Source of the DNA: Mesoplasma seiffertii ATCC 49495
GTDB taxonomy: Bacteria; Bacillota_I; Bacilli_A; Mycoplasmatales; Mycoplasmataceae
Assembly: GCF_000518725.1 (NCBI RefSeq)
Contig: NZ_JAED01000007.1
Span: forward strand, 1 to 64,000
Direction of reading: 5' to 3'
Length of the DNA stretch: 64,000 nucleotides
Part shown: positions 18,840 through 31,808 of the stretch, piece by piece
Numbering within the stretch: the stretch's first letter is position 1
Layout of the letters: each line of letters starts with the position of its first letter
Notes under the pieces: model-generated
What the model was told of the DNA's origin: nothing
The model's database searches: none
The model's input: only the letters and a program-made list of their open reading frames with translations
Program-made: the position numbers and the translations under genes

Positions 18840-20441
18840 ATGAAAAAGATAGCTGCAGTATTAGGTGTGACTTCAATTGTTGGAATAGCAGCAGCTACTC
18901 CACAAGCAGTTAAAGTTGTTAATAAAAATGTTAACAACAAAGAATCTAATAGTATAAATCAAGATCAAAAAATTATTATCAAGTTTTCGGATGTTAGAAA
19001 TGAAATTAGCAAAATATCAAAACATGTTTATGAAAACTTTGATCAAGCAAAACAAGCATTTGATGAATTAAAAAGTGATTTATATACTGTCAAAACAGAA
19101 ATAAACCAAGCATCACTAGTAGAAAATACCAAAGCCAACGGTTATTACGTATGTGATATTAGCTTAACTCCTACAATTCAAGCCACTTGAGAAGATGGAA
19201 CTTCTGAAGCAATTAAATTCACAACAACTGTCAATGTTGATGAACGTAGTTCTTTTAGTGAAGAAGAAGTAAAAGCAATCATCACTCAGCACTTAGGTCA
19301 GAGTTTCTTGAAAGAAGCTCCTAAAACAATTGCCGAAACTAAAAAGGCGATTTTAAAAACTTCAAGTCAGCTGCAAAACTATGAGTTATCTCAAGGACTA
19401 ATTATCAATAAAGTTTCTAATAAAGAGTTAACAGAACAAGATCAAAATTTACCAGTTAATGAAATTGTTGAATTCGAAATTGCTGTTTCTTTAAAAAATG
19501 GCTACAAATGAAGTGACACTCAAGATGGTTCTTTAAAAATAATTGCCATTGAACAAAGAGTTGATGGAAGAGCAAATATTGATTTCAATAGTGAAGTTGA
19601 AACTATTAAGCAAATGATTCTTGAAAAGTCTTATATGTCTGTTGAAGAATTTGAACAATGAGTTCCTACTTTCAAAAATCAAGAAGCTAATGGAATATCT
19701 TTTGCAGTTGATAAGACTTCTGAAAATAACACTTCGGAACCAATCTGACTTGTTGATTCAACTATTACTGCTTCAATTGATAGCAAGAAATATCGATGAT
19801 TAAATGAACCCGACAATAATGAAGCCAAGAGTTTTAACTTAAACTCGATAAAAATTGATAATCGTGAAGAAACTTCTTACAAGGAAGTTAAGGAAAGCTT
19901 AGACAAGTTTATTTTAGAAAATGCTAATAAGTATAATTCTTTAGCTGAAATGTATAAAGCGCTTAATGAAGAGTTATCTCTAGCAGATAAAGGAGCAGTA
20001 ATTACTTCATTAGAATATGATCAACAAACTCATCAATTAAATGTTTCTGTTGCATTAGACAGAATGTTTAAGTGATCAGAGGCTGAAGAAAACTTAAATG
20101 GTAAAACTAAAATTGCTAAATTTACTATAAGTGATGTGAGTTTTATTAATAAAATTTTAGACCTTGAGCAATTAAATGAAGAATTTAAAAATTATATGCA
20201 AGACATGACAAACATTAATACTAATGCTGATATTGAAAACAAAGCTAAAGCATTTTTAGATTCATCGGAGCTTAAGGACAAAGTTGAAATAGTTGAAAAC
20301 AGCATAACTATTGATGGAGATATTGAAACAGAGTCTGGGGTAATTGTAATTATTGAGTTTGTCTTAAAAGAAGGTTACACATGAGCAAATGGAACTGCTT
20401 CTAATACGCATGTACCACTTTCTGTAATTTTAGAAAAATAG
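18840..20441 (+). CDS. exported repeat-domain surface protein (533 aa)
   Basis: 533 residues. The N-terminal hydrophobic segment (~1-25, MKKIAAVLGVTS...) looks like a signal peptide or anchor without a lipobox Cys. About five modules of 80-100 residues follow, with closing motifs such as GYKWSD, KYRWLN, MFKWSE and GYTWAN; many Trp are TGA. It is paralogous over its whole length to the protein at 30136, which has exactly the same length. Only 14 bases separate it from the next gene. Probably a cell-surface protein; no enzyme motifs seen. Confidence 0.75.
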
Positions 20442-20455
20442 AAAAAGGAGTTTAT

Positions 20456-23400
20456 ATGAAAAACCTATTAAGAATTTTATATTCAGGGATAGTGATAGCA
20501 CCAGCATCTTTGGCATTAGTTTCAGTTAAGTATGATAATACAACTGTTGCTAATCCAAAAGAAACTAGTCAGGAAGTAAATTTTAATACTATTAGATCAG
20601 AGTTTATTGACAATTTCAATAATGATACCAAATTTGCCAATCTTGATGAAGCAATGAAAAGTATTGAAAATTTCCCTAATACAACAAACATGAAAAACAA
20701 CATTTATGTAAAGCAAGTTACGGTTAATTCCAATGTAGCATCATCAACAAATATTAATAATTACGTTGCCTTTGACGTTAAAATAAGTTTAGTAGATGAA
20801 ATTAATACAAGTTGAAATATTCCTGGAGTGGATCAAATATTCACTTTAACAACATATGTTGATAATCGCAACTTAATTGAAAAGAGCGCCTACCAAAAAA
20901 GTTTGGAAGAATACATTGTTGCTGATGATAATGACTTTTTCAAAAATCCTTTAGAAGTCAAAAAACGCATTTTGAAATATAATCAAATTCGTTCAGCTGA
21001 TACTGTAATTACAAGTGTTATTGAGGGTGATATTGTTTCTAAAGAATCAGAAAAAGTTTATGAACAAAAGTATCAAGTTAATGTAATTGCGCTTGATACT
21101 TACAAATGATCAACTGATACAACAACTGAAGTAATAGAAGTTATTGTTCAAATTGATGGTAGAGGATATGTCAATTCACAAGAGGTTCTTGAAAACCTTC
21201 AAAGCAATGTTGCAAACACTTACTTCAATTCTGTTGCAAATGCACAACAAGCTATTGAAACTGCTGAAAAAGCTGATGGTGTCAAAGAAATTAAAGCTGT
21301 ATTTGATAAAGAAGTTAAAACTGCTATTAATGGAAAAGTTTTATTCAATGTTACTGTTTCTATTGAAGAAAACTTTAAGTGAAAAGATGGAACAATAGCA
21401 GACAAAACATATTCAGTTGAAGCTTTTGTCGATGAAAGAAATGAAATTAATAAAAATGATATTGAAGTTGCAATGAAAAAATATATTAATGCTAAAGGTC
21501 ATTTTGAAAATCCTCAAGCAATTATTGCAGCGATTAATGAATTTAAGTTTACAGGAATTAGCAATGTTAAGGGAGAACTTTCAAATAAACAACAAAGAGA
21601 TTTAGCAACAGCTTCATTCAAAGTCACTTTTGATGTTGATGTTGATTACAAATTAAAAGATAGTTTAGAACCTGTTTTCTACTTTGACTATGAATATGCA
21701 GCATCATTGAATATCGAAGATGTTAAAAAACAATTAAGCGAGAGTCTAAAAGAAGTCGAAACTTATCAATCACCAGAAGAAGTAATTGCTAAATTGGAAA
21801 GTACAGAAATTTTGGGAATTAAAGAAATTAAGGTTCAAAATTCTACAAAAACAAGAGCAGCGATTAATGGAACTTTTGAAGTATCATTAGTAGCTGATGA
21901 AGGTTACCTATTTGAAGGACTTAAAAATACTGCGGAAATTAAAGTTTCTCAAAATTATGCAAAAATTATTAAGAATAATAGAGTTCAAGATGAACTTCAA
22001 AATTTCTTAGATCAAGCACATTATGAAAGTCCAAAAGACATTATTACAGCAATTGAAACTAAATTTGTTTTTGAAGGATTAAAAAACTTCAAGGTTGTAA
22101 ATACTCGTGAAGCGATTATGGAATCATTTAATGTTTCATTTGAAACAGAAGCCGGATATGAAATGGCTAAAAATAATTCAACACAAGTTGTTGTTAAAAA
22201 AGAATATGCGATTCTTTTAAGAACTGCTGAAATTAAATCTGATTTGGAAAAACACTTAAAAGATATGCATTTTGATACTTCTGAAGCAATCGTTAAAGAA
22301 ATTCAAACAAACTTTAAATATACTGGAATTAAAAATGTTTCAGTTGCTGAATCAAGAGCACCAATTACTAAACAATATGTCATAAGTTTTGAAACAGAAC
22401 TTGGGTATGCTCTTGAAAAAGACAACGATTTTAAATTTGTTATTGAAAAAGATCACTCAATTATTTTAAAAACAGCGCCAATTCAAACAGAATTAAATAA
22501 ATATTTAGGAGACAAGACTTTTGAAACAGCAGAGCAAATTGTTGATGCAATTCAAACTAATTTTTCTTATAAGGGAATTAAAAATATCAAAGCTAGTTAT
22601 CCAAAGGGAAATGCAAGGGGAATTGCAAACAAAACCTTTACAATAACTTTTGACACAGCGGATGGTTATGATTTGGCTTCAGGAGAAATTAATAGCTTCA
22701 CTGTTCAAAAATCTTATGTTAAATATATCAAAACTCAAGAAGTTATTGATTCAGTTAAAGGACATATCGGAACTCAAGAGTTTGGAAGTCAAAAAGAATT
22801 TATCGACTTCCTTGTTGAATTGGGTGATCCAATGTATAACATTTCTAGTGTAAAACAAAAATCAGAAGGTGGAGATGTCTACACTATAACATTTACTGCC
22901 GGAGATGGTTTTCAATTATTTGCCAATGAGAAGTATTCATTTGAATTAAATACAAGCATTCGTTACACATACGATGACATTATAGATAACGAATATTCAA
23001 ATGACTTTTCAACTAATTTTAATGATTTACTTTACATTTTTTCTAATCAAGGAAGCAAGACTATTGTACACACATTAAATGCCAACAGGGATTATGTAAA
23101 AGTTACTGAATTAGATGAAGCAACAACTGCTTTGGAAATTTACAATAATAAAATTTACGTTGGGACAGCATTAGGAAATATCATAACCATTGATAGTAAT
23201 AATAATGTTAAAAAGATTGAACTTAAAAATAATGGTAAGCCAATTGCCGCAATAGCAAAATATAATAATAGGCTATTTGTTTTAGGATTAAATCAAAAAT
23301 TATATCGCTCTGACGGAAACGATGAGTTTAGAAATCCCGTTTACAGTACAAGTGGTTCAGGAACAGTATACAATATTTTACCTACTCATAGATTTTTTTA

Positions 23401-23875
23401 CTACAGAATAGATAATAATGCTATTAGATATATGGCTCTTGATCGAACTATGGGTGCCTATGAAACAACAAATATTAGTGGTCTATCTGCAACAACAAAT
23501 ATTAGAGACCAGTTTGCAGCATTTGCAAGATATGGAAATTATACTATTTATTCTACGGGATTTAATGACGAAAAAATGCGATATATAAATACTAATGGTT
23601 ATTATGATGATCCAAACTTACAAACGGCCTATGCTATGACTAATAGTCCTGATGGGACAGTTTCAAAATTTGCTGAGATGGGATCAAGTTTATTCTTTAC
23701 AATGATAAATTCTGGTAAAGTTTACAGAATTGATAAAGGTGCTGAAAAAATTGTTCAGAGTGACTTCTTTGAGACAAATAAAAATCTTAAGTCAGTTGAT
23801 AAGCTAAATGGTGAATTATACTTTACTGGTAATAAATTTATTGGAATCAGAAATTCAAATATTAAATTAAAGTAA
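20456..23875 (+). CDS. giant surface protein: repeats plus propeller-like C-terminus, copy 1
   Basis: 1139 residues. A short hydrophobic N-terminal anchor (MKNLLRILYSG...) is followed by about nine repeats of ~80-90 residues that begin with acidic helices and close with Y-K-W or G-Y-x-L. The last ~290 residues change to short beta-rich repeats (YVGTALGNIITID, LYFTGN). This suggests a propeller or kelch-like domain, which is inference. It is ~75% similar by eye to its neighbour at 24696, and the C-terminal ends are almost identical. AAAAAGGAG precedes the ATG. Likely adhesin or interaction protein on the cell surface; function unknown. Confidence 0.75.
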
Positions 23876-23910
23876 TAAGTTTAACTAAAACTATAAAATA
23901 AAAAACAAAA

Positions 23911-24120
23911 TGCAAAATTTTTAAAAGTCTAGTTGGCATGAAGATATAATTACTATTTAAATTGGAATCGAATTGGAATCGAAGTTTTCAATTAAAACAC
24001 AGATGCCAATAAATTATAGATATTTCCAAAAAAATAGCAATATAAAGCCTAAATATTTTGGTTTTAAACATGAACATGAATCATCAAAAACAAATGCTAA
24101 AAAAGTTGGTGCTTGCTCAA
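23911..24120 (+). pseudogene. remnant of a zinc-ribbon gene
   Basis: It starts ATGCAAAATTTTTAAAAG like the zinc-ribbon genes. Near 24061 it has TTTTAAACATGAA...CAAATGCTAAAAAA, matching the end of the 18296 gene core (TTTTTAAACGTGAA...CTAATGCTAAAAAA). Frames are lost in between. A short tandem repeat ATTGGAATCGA x2 lies at about 23961-23982. Confidence 0.5.
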
Positions 24121-24129
24121 ATAAAACTT

Positions 24130-24681
24130 AATGTTAAACTTAAACAAGTTTATTTTAGAAAATGTAATGAGTATAGTTTTTTAGCTGAAATATGTAAAGG
24201 AATTAGTAAATAATTATTTCCAGCAAATAAAAGAATGGTAATTACTTCACTAAAATATGGTCGGCAAGCTCAACAATTAAATATTTTTATTGCACTAGAT
24301 AGAATGTTCAAGTGATCAGAGGTTGAAGAAAATCTAAATGGCAAAACTAAAATTGCCAAATTTACTATAAGTAATGTGAGTTTTGTTAATAGAATTTTAG
24401 ACCTTGAGCAATTAGAGCAAGAGTTTAGAAATTATATGCAGGACATAGCAAACATTAATACTAATATTGATATTGAAAATAAGGTCAAAGCGCTTTTAGA
24501 TTTATCGGAGTTTAACGAAAAAGTCGAAATAGTCGAAAACAGTGTAATTGTTGATGGAAATATTGAAACAGAATCTGGACTAGTTGTAATAATTGAGCTT
24601 GTCTTAAAAGAAGGTTATACATAAGCAAATGGAATTGCTTTTAATACTTGTGTACCACTTTTAGTAATTTTAGAAAAGTAG
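24130..24681 (+). pseudogene. remnant of the 533-aa surface protein gene
   Basis: Homologous to the last ~550 bases of the gene at 18840, ending with the same TTAGAAAA-TAG and ribosome site for the next gene. It lacks a start, carries TAA stops (e.g. near 24210 and at 24622 where the parent has TGA Trp) and small indels. Only an 82-codon piece at 24376-24624 remains open. Confidence 0.8.
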
Positions 24682-24695
24682 AAAAAGGAGTTTAT

Positions 24696-27600
24696 ATGAA
24701 AAACCTATTAAGAATTCTATATTCGGGGATAGTGATAGCGCCAGCATCTTTGGCATTGGTTTCAGTTAAGTATGATAATACAACTGTTGCTAATCCGAAA
24801 GAAACTACTCAGGAAGTGAATTTCAATAATATTAGATCAGAGTTTATTAATAATTTTAATGACGAAAGTTTTGCCAATCTTGATGAGGCAATGAAAAGTA
24901 TTAGGGTTTTCCCTAACAAAACTAACATGAAAAGTATTTATGTAAAGCAAGTTACGGTTAATTCTAATGTATCAGCATCAACAAATATCAATAATTACGT
25001 TGCCTTTGATGTTAAATTAAGTTTAGTGGATGAAATTAATACAACCTGAAATATTCCTGGAGTGGATCAAATATTCACTTTAACAACATATATTGATAAT
25101 CGTAACTTAATTGAAAAGAGCGCCTACCAACAAAACTTGGAAGAATACATTGTCGCAGATGGTAATGAATTTTTTAAAAATTCATTAGAAGTTAAAAAAC
25201 GTATTTTAAAATATAATCAAATTCGTTCAAATGATACAGTAATTACAAGTGTTACTGAAAGTGATATTGTTTCTAAAGAATCAGATAAAGTTTATAAACA
25301 AAAGTATCAAGTTAATGTAATTGCACTTGACACTTACAAGTGATCAACTGATAAAACATCTGAAGTCATAGAAGTTATTGTTCAAATTGATAATAGAGGA
25401 TATGTAGACCCACAAGAGGTTGCTGAAAGCATTCAAAGCAGCGTGGCAAATATGCAATTTAATTCTGTTGCCAATGCACAAAAAGCTATCGAAACTGCCG
25501 AAAAAGTTGATGGTATCAAAGAAATTAAAGCAGTATTTGATAAAGAGGCTAAAACTACTATTAATGGAAAAGTTTTGTTTAATGTTACTGTTTCTGTTGA
25601 AGAAGACTTCAAATGAAAAGATGGAACAGCAGCTGACAAAAGTTTTTCAGTTGAAGCGTTTGTAGATGCAAGAAATGAAATTAATAAAAATGATATTGAA
25701 GTTGCAATGAATAAGCATATTGAAGCTAAAGGTCATTTTGAAAATCCTCAAGCAATTATTGCAGCGATTAATGAATTTAAGTTTACAGGAATTAGTAATG
25801 TTAAGGGAGAACTTGCAAATAAACAACAGAAAGATTTAGTAACAACTTCATTTAAAGTCAGTTTTGATGTTGATATTGATTACAAGCTAAAAGATAACGT
25901 AGAACCGGCGTTTTATTTTGATTATGAATATGCAGCTCTACTAAATATTAAAGATGTTGAAACTCAACTGAATAATAGTTTAAAAGAAGTTGAAATTTAC
26001 CAAAAACCCGAAGAAGTAATTGCTAAATTAGAAAGAACTGAAATTTTAGGAATTAAAGAAATTAAGGTTCAAGAATTAGCAAAAACGAGAACTGCAATTA
26101 ATGGAACTTTTGAAGTATCTCTAGTGGCTGATGAAGGTTATTTATTTGAAGATCTTAAAAACACAACCCAAATTAATATATCTCAAAACTATGCCAAAAT
26201 AATTAAGAATAGTGACGTTCAAACTGAACTACAAAGTTTCTTGAACGAAGCTCACTACGAAAGTGAAAAAGATATTGTCACAGCCATTGAAACCAAATTT
26301 GTCTTCAGTGGATTAAAAAACTTTAAGGTTATAAGCAGTCGTAGTTCTATTATGAAAGCATTTACTGTTTCATTTGATACAGAACCAGGTTATGAAATGG
26401 CTAAAAATGATCCGACACAAGTTGTCGTTCAAAAAGATTATGCTATTTTACTAAAAACTGCCGAAATTAAGGCTAATTTAGAAGCATATTTAGAAGATAA
26501 GCATTTTGAATCATCGCAAGCGATTATCAATGATATTCAGTCAAACTTTGAATACGAAGGAATTGAAAAAATTACAGTGGCTGAAGCAAAATCTCCAATC
26601 ACTAAACAGTATATTGTAACGTTTGAGACAAGAACTGGATATGCTCTTGAAAAAGATGATGATAATAAATTTAGTATTCAAAAGGATTACGCGATTCTTT
26701 TAAAAACTGCCCTAATTCAAACTGAATTGAACAAATACTTAGGCAACAAATCTTTTGAAACAGCAGATGAAATTGTTAATACAATCGAGACTAAATTTTC
26801 ATATACGGGAGTTAAAAATATTAAAGTAACTTATCCAAAAGGAAATGCAAAAGGAATTGTAACTAAAACTTTCACAGTAACTTTTGATACAGCAGATGGA
26901 TATGCTTTAGCTCCAGGAGAAAGTAACAGTTTTACTGTTCAAAAATCATATGTAAAATATATTAAAACACAGTTGGTTATTGATTCAATTAAAGCCCATA
27001 TTGGAACTCAAGAATTTGATAGCCAAAAAGAATTTATTGATTTCATTGTTCAACTTGATGATCCAATGTATCAAGTAACAAATGTAAGTTTAAAAGTTGA
27101 AGGTGGAAATGTCTTTATTATCGACTTTGAAGTAAAAGATGGCTTTGAACTTAATGCTAATGAGAAAAAAACTTTTGAGCTAAATACTGAAGTTCGCTAT
27201 TCATATGGTGAAGTTATGACAACTGAGCATTCAAATGATTTTTCAGTAAGCTTTAACAACTTGCTTTATCTATTCACAAATGAAGGAACTAAAACTATTG
27301 TGCATACTTTAAATGCTGATAGAGAATATACCAAAGTATTAGAATTAGATGAGAATATTTCAACAGTATACACGTATGAAGATTGAATTTATGTAGGAAC
27401 CATGAAAGGGAATATTATAATTATCCACAAAGACAATAAAGTTGAAAAAGTGACTCTTGCAAGTAATGGAAAACCGATTGGTACAATTACTTCATATGCA
27501 AGAAGAATATATATTCTAGGTTTAAATTTAAAAGTATACAGAGCGACAACAACAGGTTCTAACCAGTACACTTATAACAAGTTTGACACTTATCAACCTA

Positions 27601-28133
27601 CAATTAGTGGTGCTGGTAAAGCATATACAATGTTTCAAAGTGGTAGATTCTTATTTTACTCTATAGATAATATAAATGTACCGTTCATTGGTATAGATCC
27701 ATCCCATTCTTATAGCACACTTTACAATATGCCGGGTGTATCTAATAATGATCTTAAACAACCAATGTCTGCTTTTATAACCTTTGGTCAATATGACAGA
27801 TATGGAGTTTATTCAACAGGATATAGTGATGATCTAATCAGATACGTAGATGGTGAAGAATATACTAACGTTCAAAATCAACAATCAATGTCTATTCCAA
27901 ATGCTCCTAGTGGAACAGCAACAAAATTCGTTAAGATGGGTGAAAATGTATTCTTTACAATGAAAAGTTCTGGAAAAGTTTACTCAATGAGCTCTAGCGC
28001 TCGACCTTCAGTAAAGTCAGGAAACTTTGACACTAAAAAAGATTTAAAATCATTTGATAAACTGAATGGTGAATTATACTTCACTGGTAACAATTTTATT
28101 GGAATTAGAAACTCACATATCAAACTAAAATAA
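24696..28133 (+). CDS. giant surface protein: repeats plus propeller-like C-terminus, copy 2
   Basis: 1145 residues, tandem duplicate of the gene at 20456 with the same anchor (MKNLLRILYSG), the same order of ~80-90-residue modules and the same C-terminal beta-repeat domain ending FIGIRNSHIKLK. The region near residues 890-1100 (the propeller-like part) diverges most, while anchor and C-terminus are almost unchanged. That pattern fits functional divergence of an exposed face. The start is fixed by AAAAAGGAG and by identity with copy 1. Many TGA Trp codons. Confidence 0.75.
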
Positions 28134-28177
28134 TTAATTTTTAGGTAAAACCAAAAAAATAGAAACGAGAAAATAAA

Positions 28178-28375
28178 ATGCAAAAATGTTCAAAATGTTC
28201 AGTCGATGATAAAGGTTTAACTACTGTATCAATTGGAACTGAAGACTTATATGTAAAAACAACAATGTTAGTATGTACTAAATGCTTCAAAAAAGAGTTT
28301 CAAAAACATGAAACTAAAAATGTTTATATCTTTAAACGTGACGAACCAAAAACTTCTGTTAAAAAGAAAGATTAG
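28178..28375 (+). CDS. small zinc-ribbon protein
   Basis: 65 residues, Cys4/Cys7 and Cys33/Cys36, segment GTEDLYVK and KHETKNVY as in its paralogs; Lys-rich short tail. Here Cys33-x2-Cys36 reads CTKC instead of CWKC. It follows the giant surface gene by 44 bases with ACGAGAA upstream. Function unknown; cytoplasmic. Confidence 0.7.
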   Translation: MQKCSKCSVDDKGLTTVSIGTEDLYVKTTMLVCTKCFKKEFQKHETKNVYIFKRDEPKTSVKKKD

Positions 28376-28448
28376 TAGTATTGCAAAGTTTACTGCTTAT
28401 TAATCAAAACAATCAAAACAATTTAACAAAGTTTTTTAAAAAAAATTA

Positions 28449-28479
28449 AAAAATTTTATCAGACAGCTGATAAAATTTT
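28449..28479 (+). terminator. hairpin between zinc-ribbon genes
   Basis: AAAATTTTATCAG-ACAG-CTGATAAAATTTT, a perfect 13-bp stem. Confidence 0.7.
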
Positions 28480-28595
28480 GCTTATCAAAATATATCTTTA
28501 AAAGATATTATTACCTCATTAGTGTCAGCTCATTAATAAGAAATATCAAAAAGCAAGTTCAAAACTGGCTTTAAATAGAAAAGAGAATCTAAGTT

Positions 28596-28802
28596 ATGCA
28601 AAAATGTTCAAAATGTTCAGCAGAAGATAAAGGATTGACAAATATCGCAATTGGTACTGAAGATTTATATGTCAAAATATCAATGCTGTTATGCTGAAAA
28701 TGCTTCAGAAAAGAGTTTCAAAAACATGAAACTAAAAATGTTTATATTTTTAAACGTGAAGAGCCAAAAGTGACTGTAAAAAAGATTAATTCAAAAAAAT
28801 AA
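28596..28802 (+). CDS. small zinc-ribbon protein
   Basis: 68 residues, third intact member of the family (Cys4/7, Cys33/36, CWKC with TGA Trp). Broken under the standard code by that TGA. It lies 43 bases before a membrane-anchored repeat protein, the same association seen at 18296. The tail is short and basic. Confidence 0.68.
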
Positions 28803-28845
28803 TTTGGATATAAGTAGCAAAACTACTTAGTAAAGGAAAATAAAG

Positions 28846-30021
28846 ATGAAAAAGAAAAGAACCTGATTTCTATTAATAATAATTTTTATTTTATTGTTTA
28901 GTGTTACGCTTTTTTATGGTTTACAAAATCGACCAGATATTAAAATTAATCTTGAACAATTTCAAGCTAAATTAGAAACCAATTTTGGTGAAAAAATTTA
29001 TAAGTCTAAAGAAGGAGAAAGCTCTCCAGTTAATGAAATTGAAAGAGCTAATTGAAAAGAAGTTACAATGACAGCTAAATATGATGATCAACTTATTGGT
29101 AAGTTTGAAAATTCTTTAGAACCAGATTTATCACAAGTTGTAATTGTTAAAGCAACTCCTAAAGAAAATTATGCTTGAGAAAAAAGTGACAATGTTCATG
29201 AAACACTGGCTTTTAAAATAACTACTACAATTGATGAACGTGAAGTTTTATCAAAAGTAGAGTTTATAAATAGTTTTAAAAATGAAGCAAGCATTAAGGA
29301 ATTTAATGATACTGATTCATTTGATAACTTTATTGAAAATCAAAATAACCTTGCTGATAAAGTAAGTTATCAGTATGAAACTTTAGTTCCAGCTAATAAC
29401 GCAACACTAACAAGCAAAGTTAAGGTTTCAATTGAAATTAAAGATATCAAAAAATATGTTTGAGATGATGGTAAAACAGGAAGCATTAGTTTTGAAATGG
29501 AAATTACTGTCGATAATCGATCAATCATTACTGTAGACGAAGTACACCAAGCACTACTTGATTCAAATGAATCAGAGTACGAAAATGTGGCAACAGCAGT
29601 TAAACATTACACTCAAGAAATTACTTTATTAGACAATAAAGCAAATGTAACAACAGTCAGTTCAAACAAAGAACAAACAAAACTTAAAATAAGCGTTGTT
29701 TTGGCTGTGGATTACAAATGAGATCAAGACCCTAAAGTTAGAATCAAGGAATTTGAAGTTGATGTAAAAATTAATACTTTAACATTCTCACTTGAGGCTT
29801 TAGATAACATGATAGAAGATATTATTAACAAACAATTGTCAGAAGAACAAACAATTAACGAGCTTGAAATATTATTAAAATCTCAAACTTATCTAGACCA
29901 AAGTTCAATCGCCGTTCAAGAACAAGAGGAAGGTATTTTATTGATTAAGTTTAAATTACAAGACCAATTTAAATGATCAAATCGAGAAGAAAACGAAGTT
30001 GAGTTAGAAAAAGCTTTATAA
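28846..30021 (+). CDS. membrane-anchored repeat-domain surface protein (391 aa)
   Basis: 391 residues. One membrane segment at ~7-25 follows a KKKR start, then about four extracytoplasmic modules that close with NYAWEK, KYVWDD, DYKWDQ and QFKWSN. Organisation resembles the 17183 protein but with a shorter cytoplasmic end. ATG behind AAAGGAAAATAAAG. Six or more TGA Trp codons. No lipobox. Probably surface exposed; function unknown. Confidence 0.7.
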
Positions 30022-30135
30022 AAAGTTTAAATATCTGAGCTTATAACAAGAAAGTATTTGCAGCCATTAAATTAGAAAATATTAAATTAGAAATAGCAAA
30101 ATGTTTATATAAGAAAACAAATAAAAGGATTTAGA

Positions 30136-31737
30136 ATGAAAAAATTAATAGCCCTATTAGGGATTGCTTCAATTGCTGGAGCAGCAGCAGTAACCCCGAT
30201 TGTAATTAAAAGCGTAAATGCCCCAATCAATAACAAGGACAATAATTCTGAAAATGAAGTAGGAGACAAAACTCTTATTAAGTTTTTAGAAGTTAAAGAG
30301 AAAATTAAAGAAATTTCTCAACCAACTTATGCTAATTTTGATAAAGCTGTCAAAGCTTTTGAAGAATTAAATAATGATTTATACAAAGTCAAAACAGAAA
30401 TTAACCAAGAATCACTAACAGAAAACACTAAAGCTAATGGATACTATATTTGTGACATTAGTGTAACACCATCTTCACAAGCAGCTTGAGAAGATGAAAC
30501 TATTGAAACAATTAAATTTACCACAACAGTAAGTGTTGATGAACGTGAAAGTTTTTCTGAACAAGAAGTTAAACAAATCATTGAAGCTCATTTAAAAACA
30601 AGCTTTACTAAAGAAGCACCTAAAACAATTTTAGAAACAAAAAAAACAATTTTAGCAACTGCTAACCAACCGCAAAACTTTGCAGTTTCTGAAGGAATTT
30701 TAATTAACAAAGTTGCTAATGAAGAGTTAACTCAAAAAGATCAAACTGTTAATGAAGTTGTTAAATTTACAGTGTCAGTATCACTAAAAAACAATTACAA
30801 ATGAGGTGATACTAATGATGGTTCAGTTAAAACAATTACGATTGAACAAAGAGTTGATGGAAGACAAGATATTGATTTTGATAAAGAAGTTGCAGCTATT
30901 AAAAAAGCTTTAACTAAAAAGAATTATGATACAGTTAAAGAATTTGAAAGCGAAGTTAATAAATTTAAAAGTTTGGGAGATGACGGAATCAAATTCACTG
31001 TTGAGGAAAGTTCAAAAAACGATGAAGGAGTTCCAATTTTCAAAATTGACTCAAAAGTAGTTGCTTCAATTGACAGCAAAAACTATCGTTGATTAGGTCA
31101 ACCAGATGATAATGCTGATAAAACTTTTGATATTAGTTCAATTAGTATCGATAACCGTACCGAAATTTCTTATGAAGAAGTTGAAGACTTCGTAAAAGAC
31201 TTCATTTCAAAAAGCGCTAATAACTCAGAAAACTCAGCACAATTATTTAAAATCATCAACGATGAATTAGACTTAAGTGCTTTTGGTGCAGTAGTTACAA
31301 CATTGGAATATAATGAAAAAACAAATGTTTTAAAAATCTATATCGGTTTAGAACGTATGTACAAATGAACAGATGCTAGAGAAGAGCATCTAAATGGAAC
31401 TACTCAAATTGCCGCATTTACAATCGGTGATGTAGCGTTTGTCAATAAAACTATTAATTACGATCGTTTCTACAGTGAATTTAAAGAATATATGTCTGAT
31501 ATGTCAGAAATTACAACAAATGCTGAGATTGAATCTAAAGCAAATGCCTTTTTAGAGTCATCAGACTTTAAAGATAAAGTTGAAATTATTGAAAACAGCT
31601 TATTAATTCAAGGAGATCTAGTAGCAGACGGTGAAGTATTGTTCAACATTGCCTTTAAAGCAAAAGAAGGTTATAAATGATCAAATGGTACTTCAGCAAA
31701 TGGTGAAATACCAATTATGTTAGTGTTAACAAAATAA
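30136..31737 (+). CDS. exported repeat-domain surface protein (533 aa), paralog
   Basis: 533 residues, same length and module order as the protein at 18840. The signal-like N-terminus is MKKLIALLGIAS..., without a lipobox; closing motifs are NYKWGD, NYRWLG, MYKWTD and GYKWSN. The modules are well conserved between the two copies, while linkers and the region after the signal differ. Last gene of the surface-protein locus, closed by a terminator at 31766. Confidence 0.75.
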
Positions 31738-31765
31738 GCTATATAACCTGCTTATTTAATATTTA

Positions 31766-31808
31766 AAAACAAGAGAGAAAATTCAAATTTTCAATCTTGT
31801 TTTTTTTG
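31766..31808 (+). terminator. terminator of the surface-protein locus
   Basis: AACAAGA...TCTTGTT with inner AAAATT-CA-AATTTT stem and a T run. Confidence 0.85.

Noticed and set aside
21144-21398. Leu/Lys-rich ORFs overlapping the giant surface genes (also 25420-25665)
   Set aside because: They are frame shadows of the repeat modules; the main frame is open from start to end with TGA as Trp.
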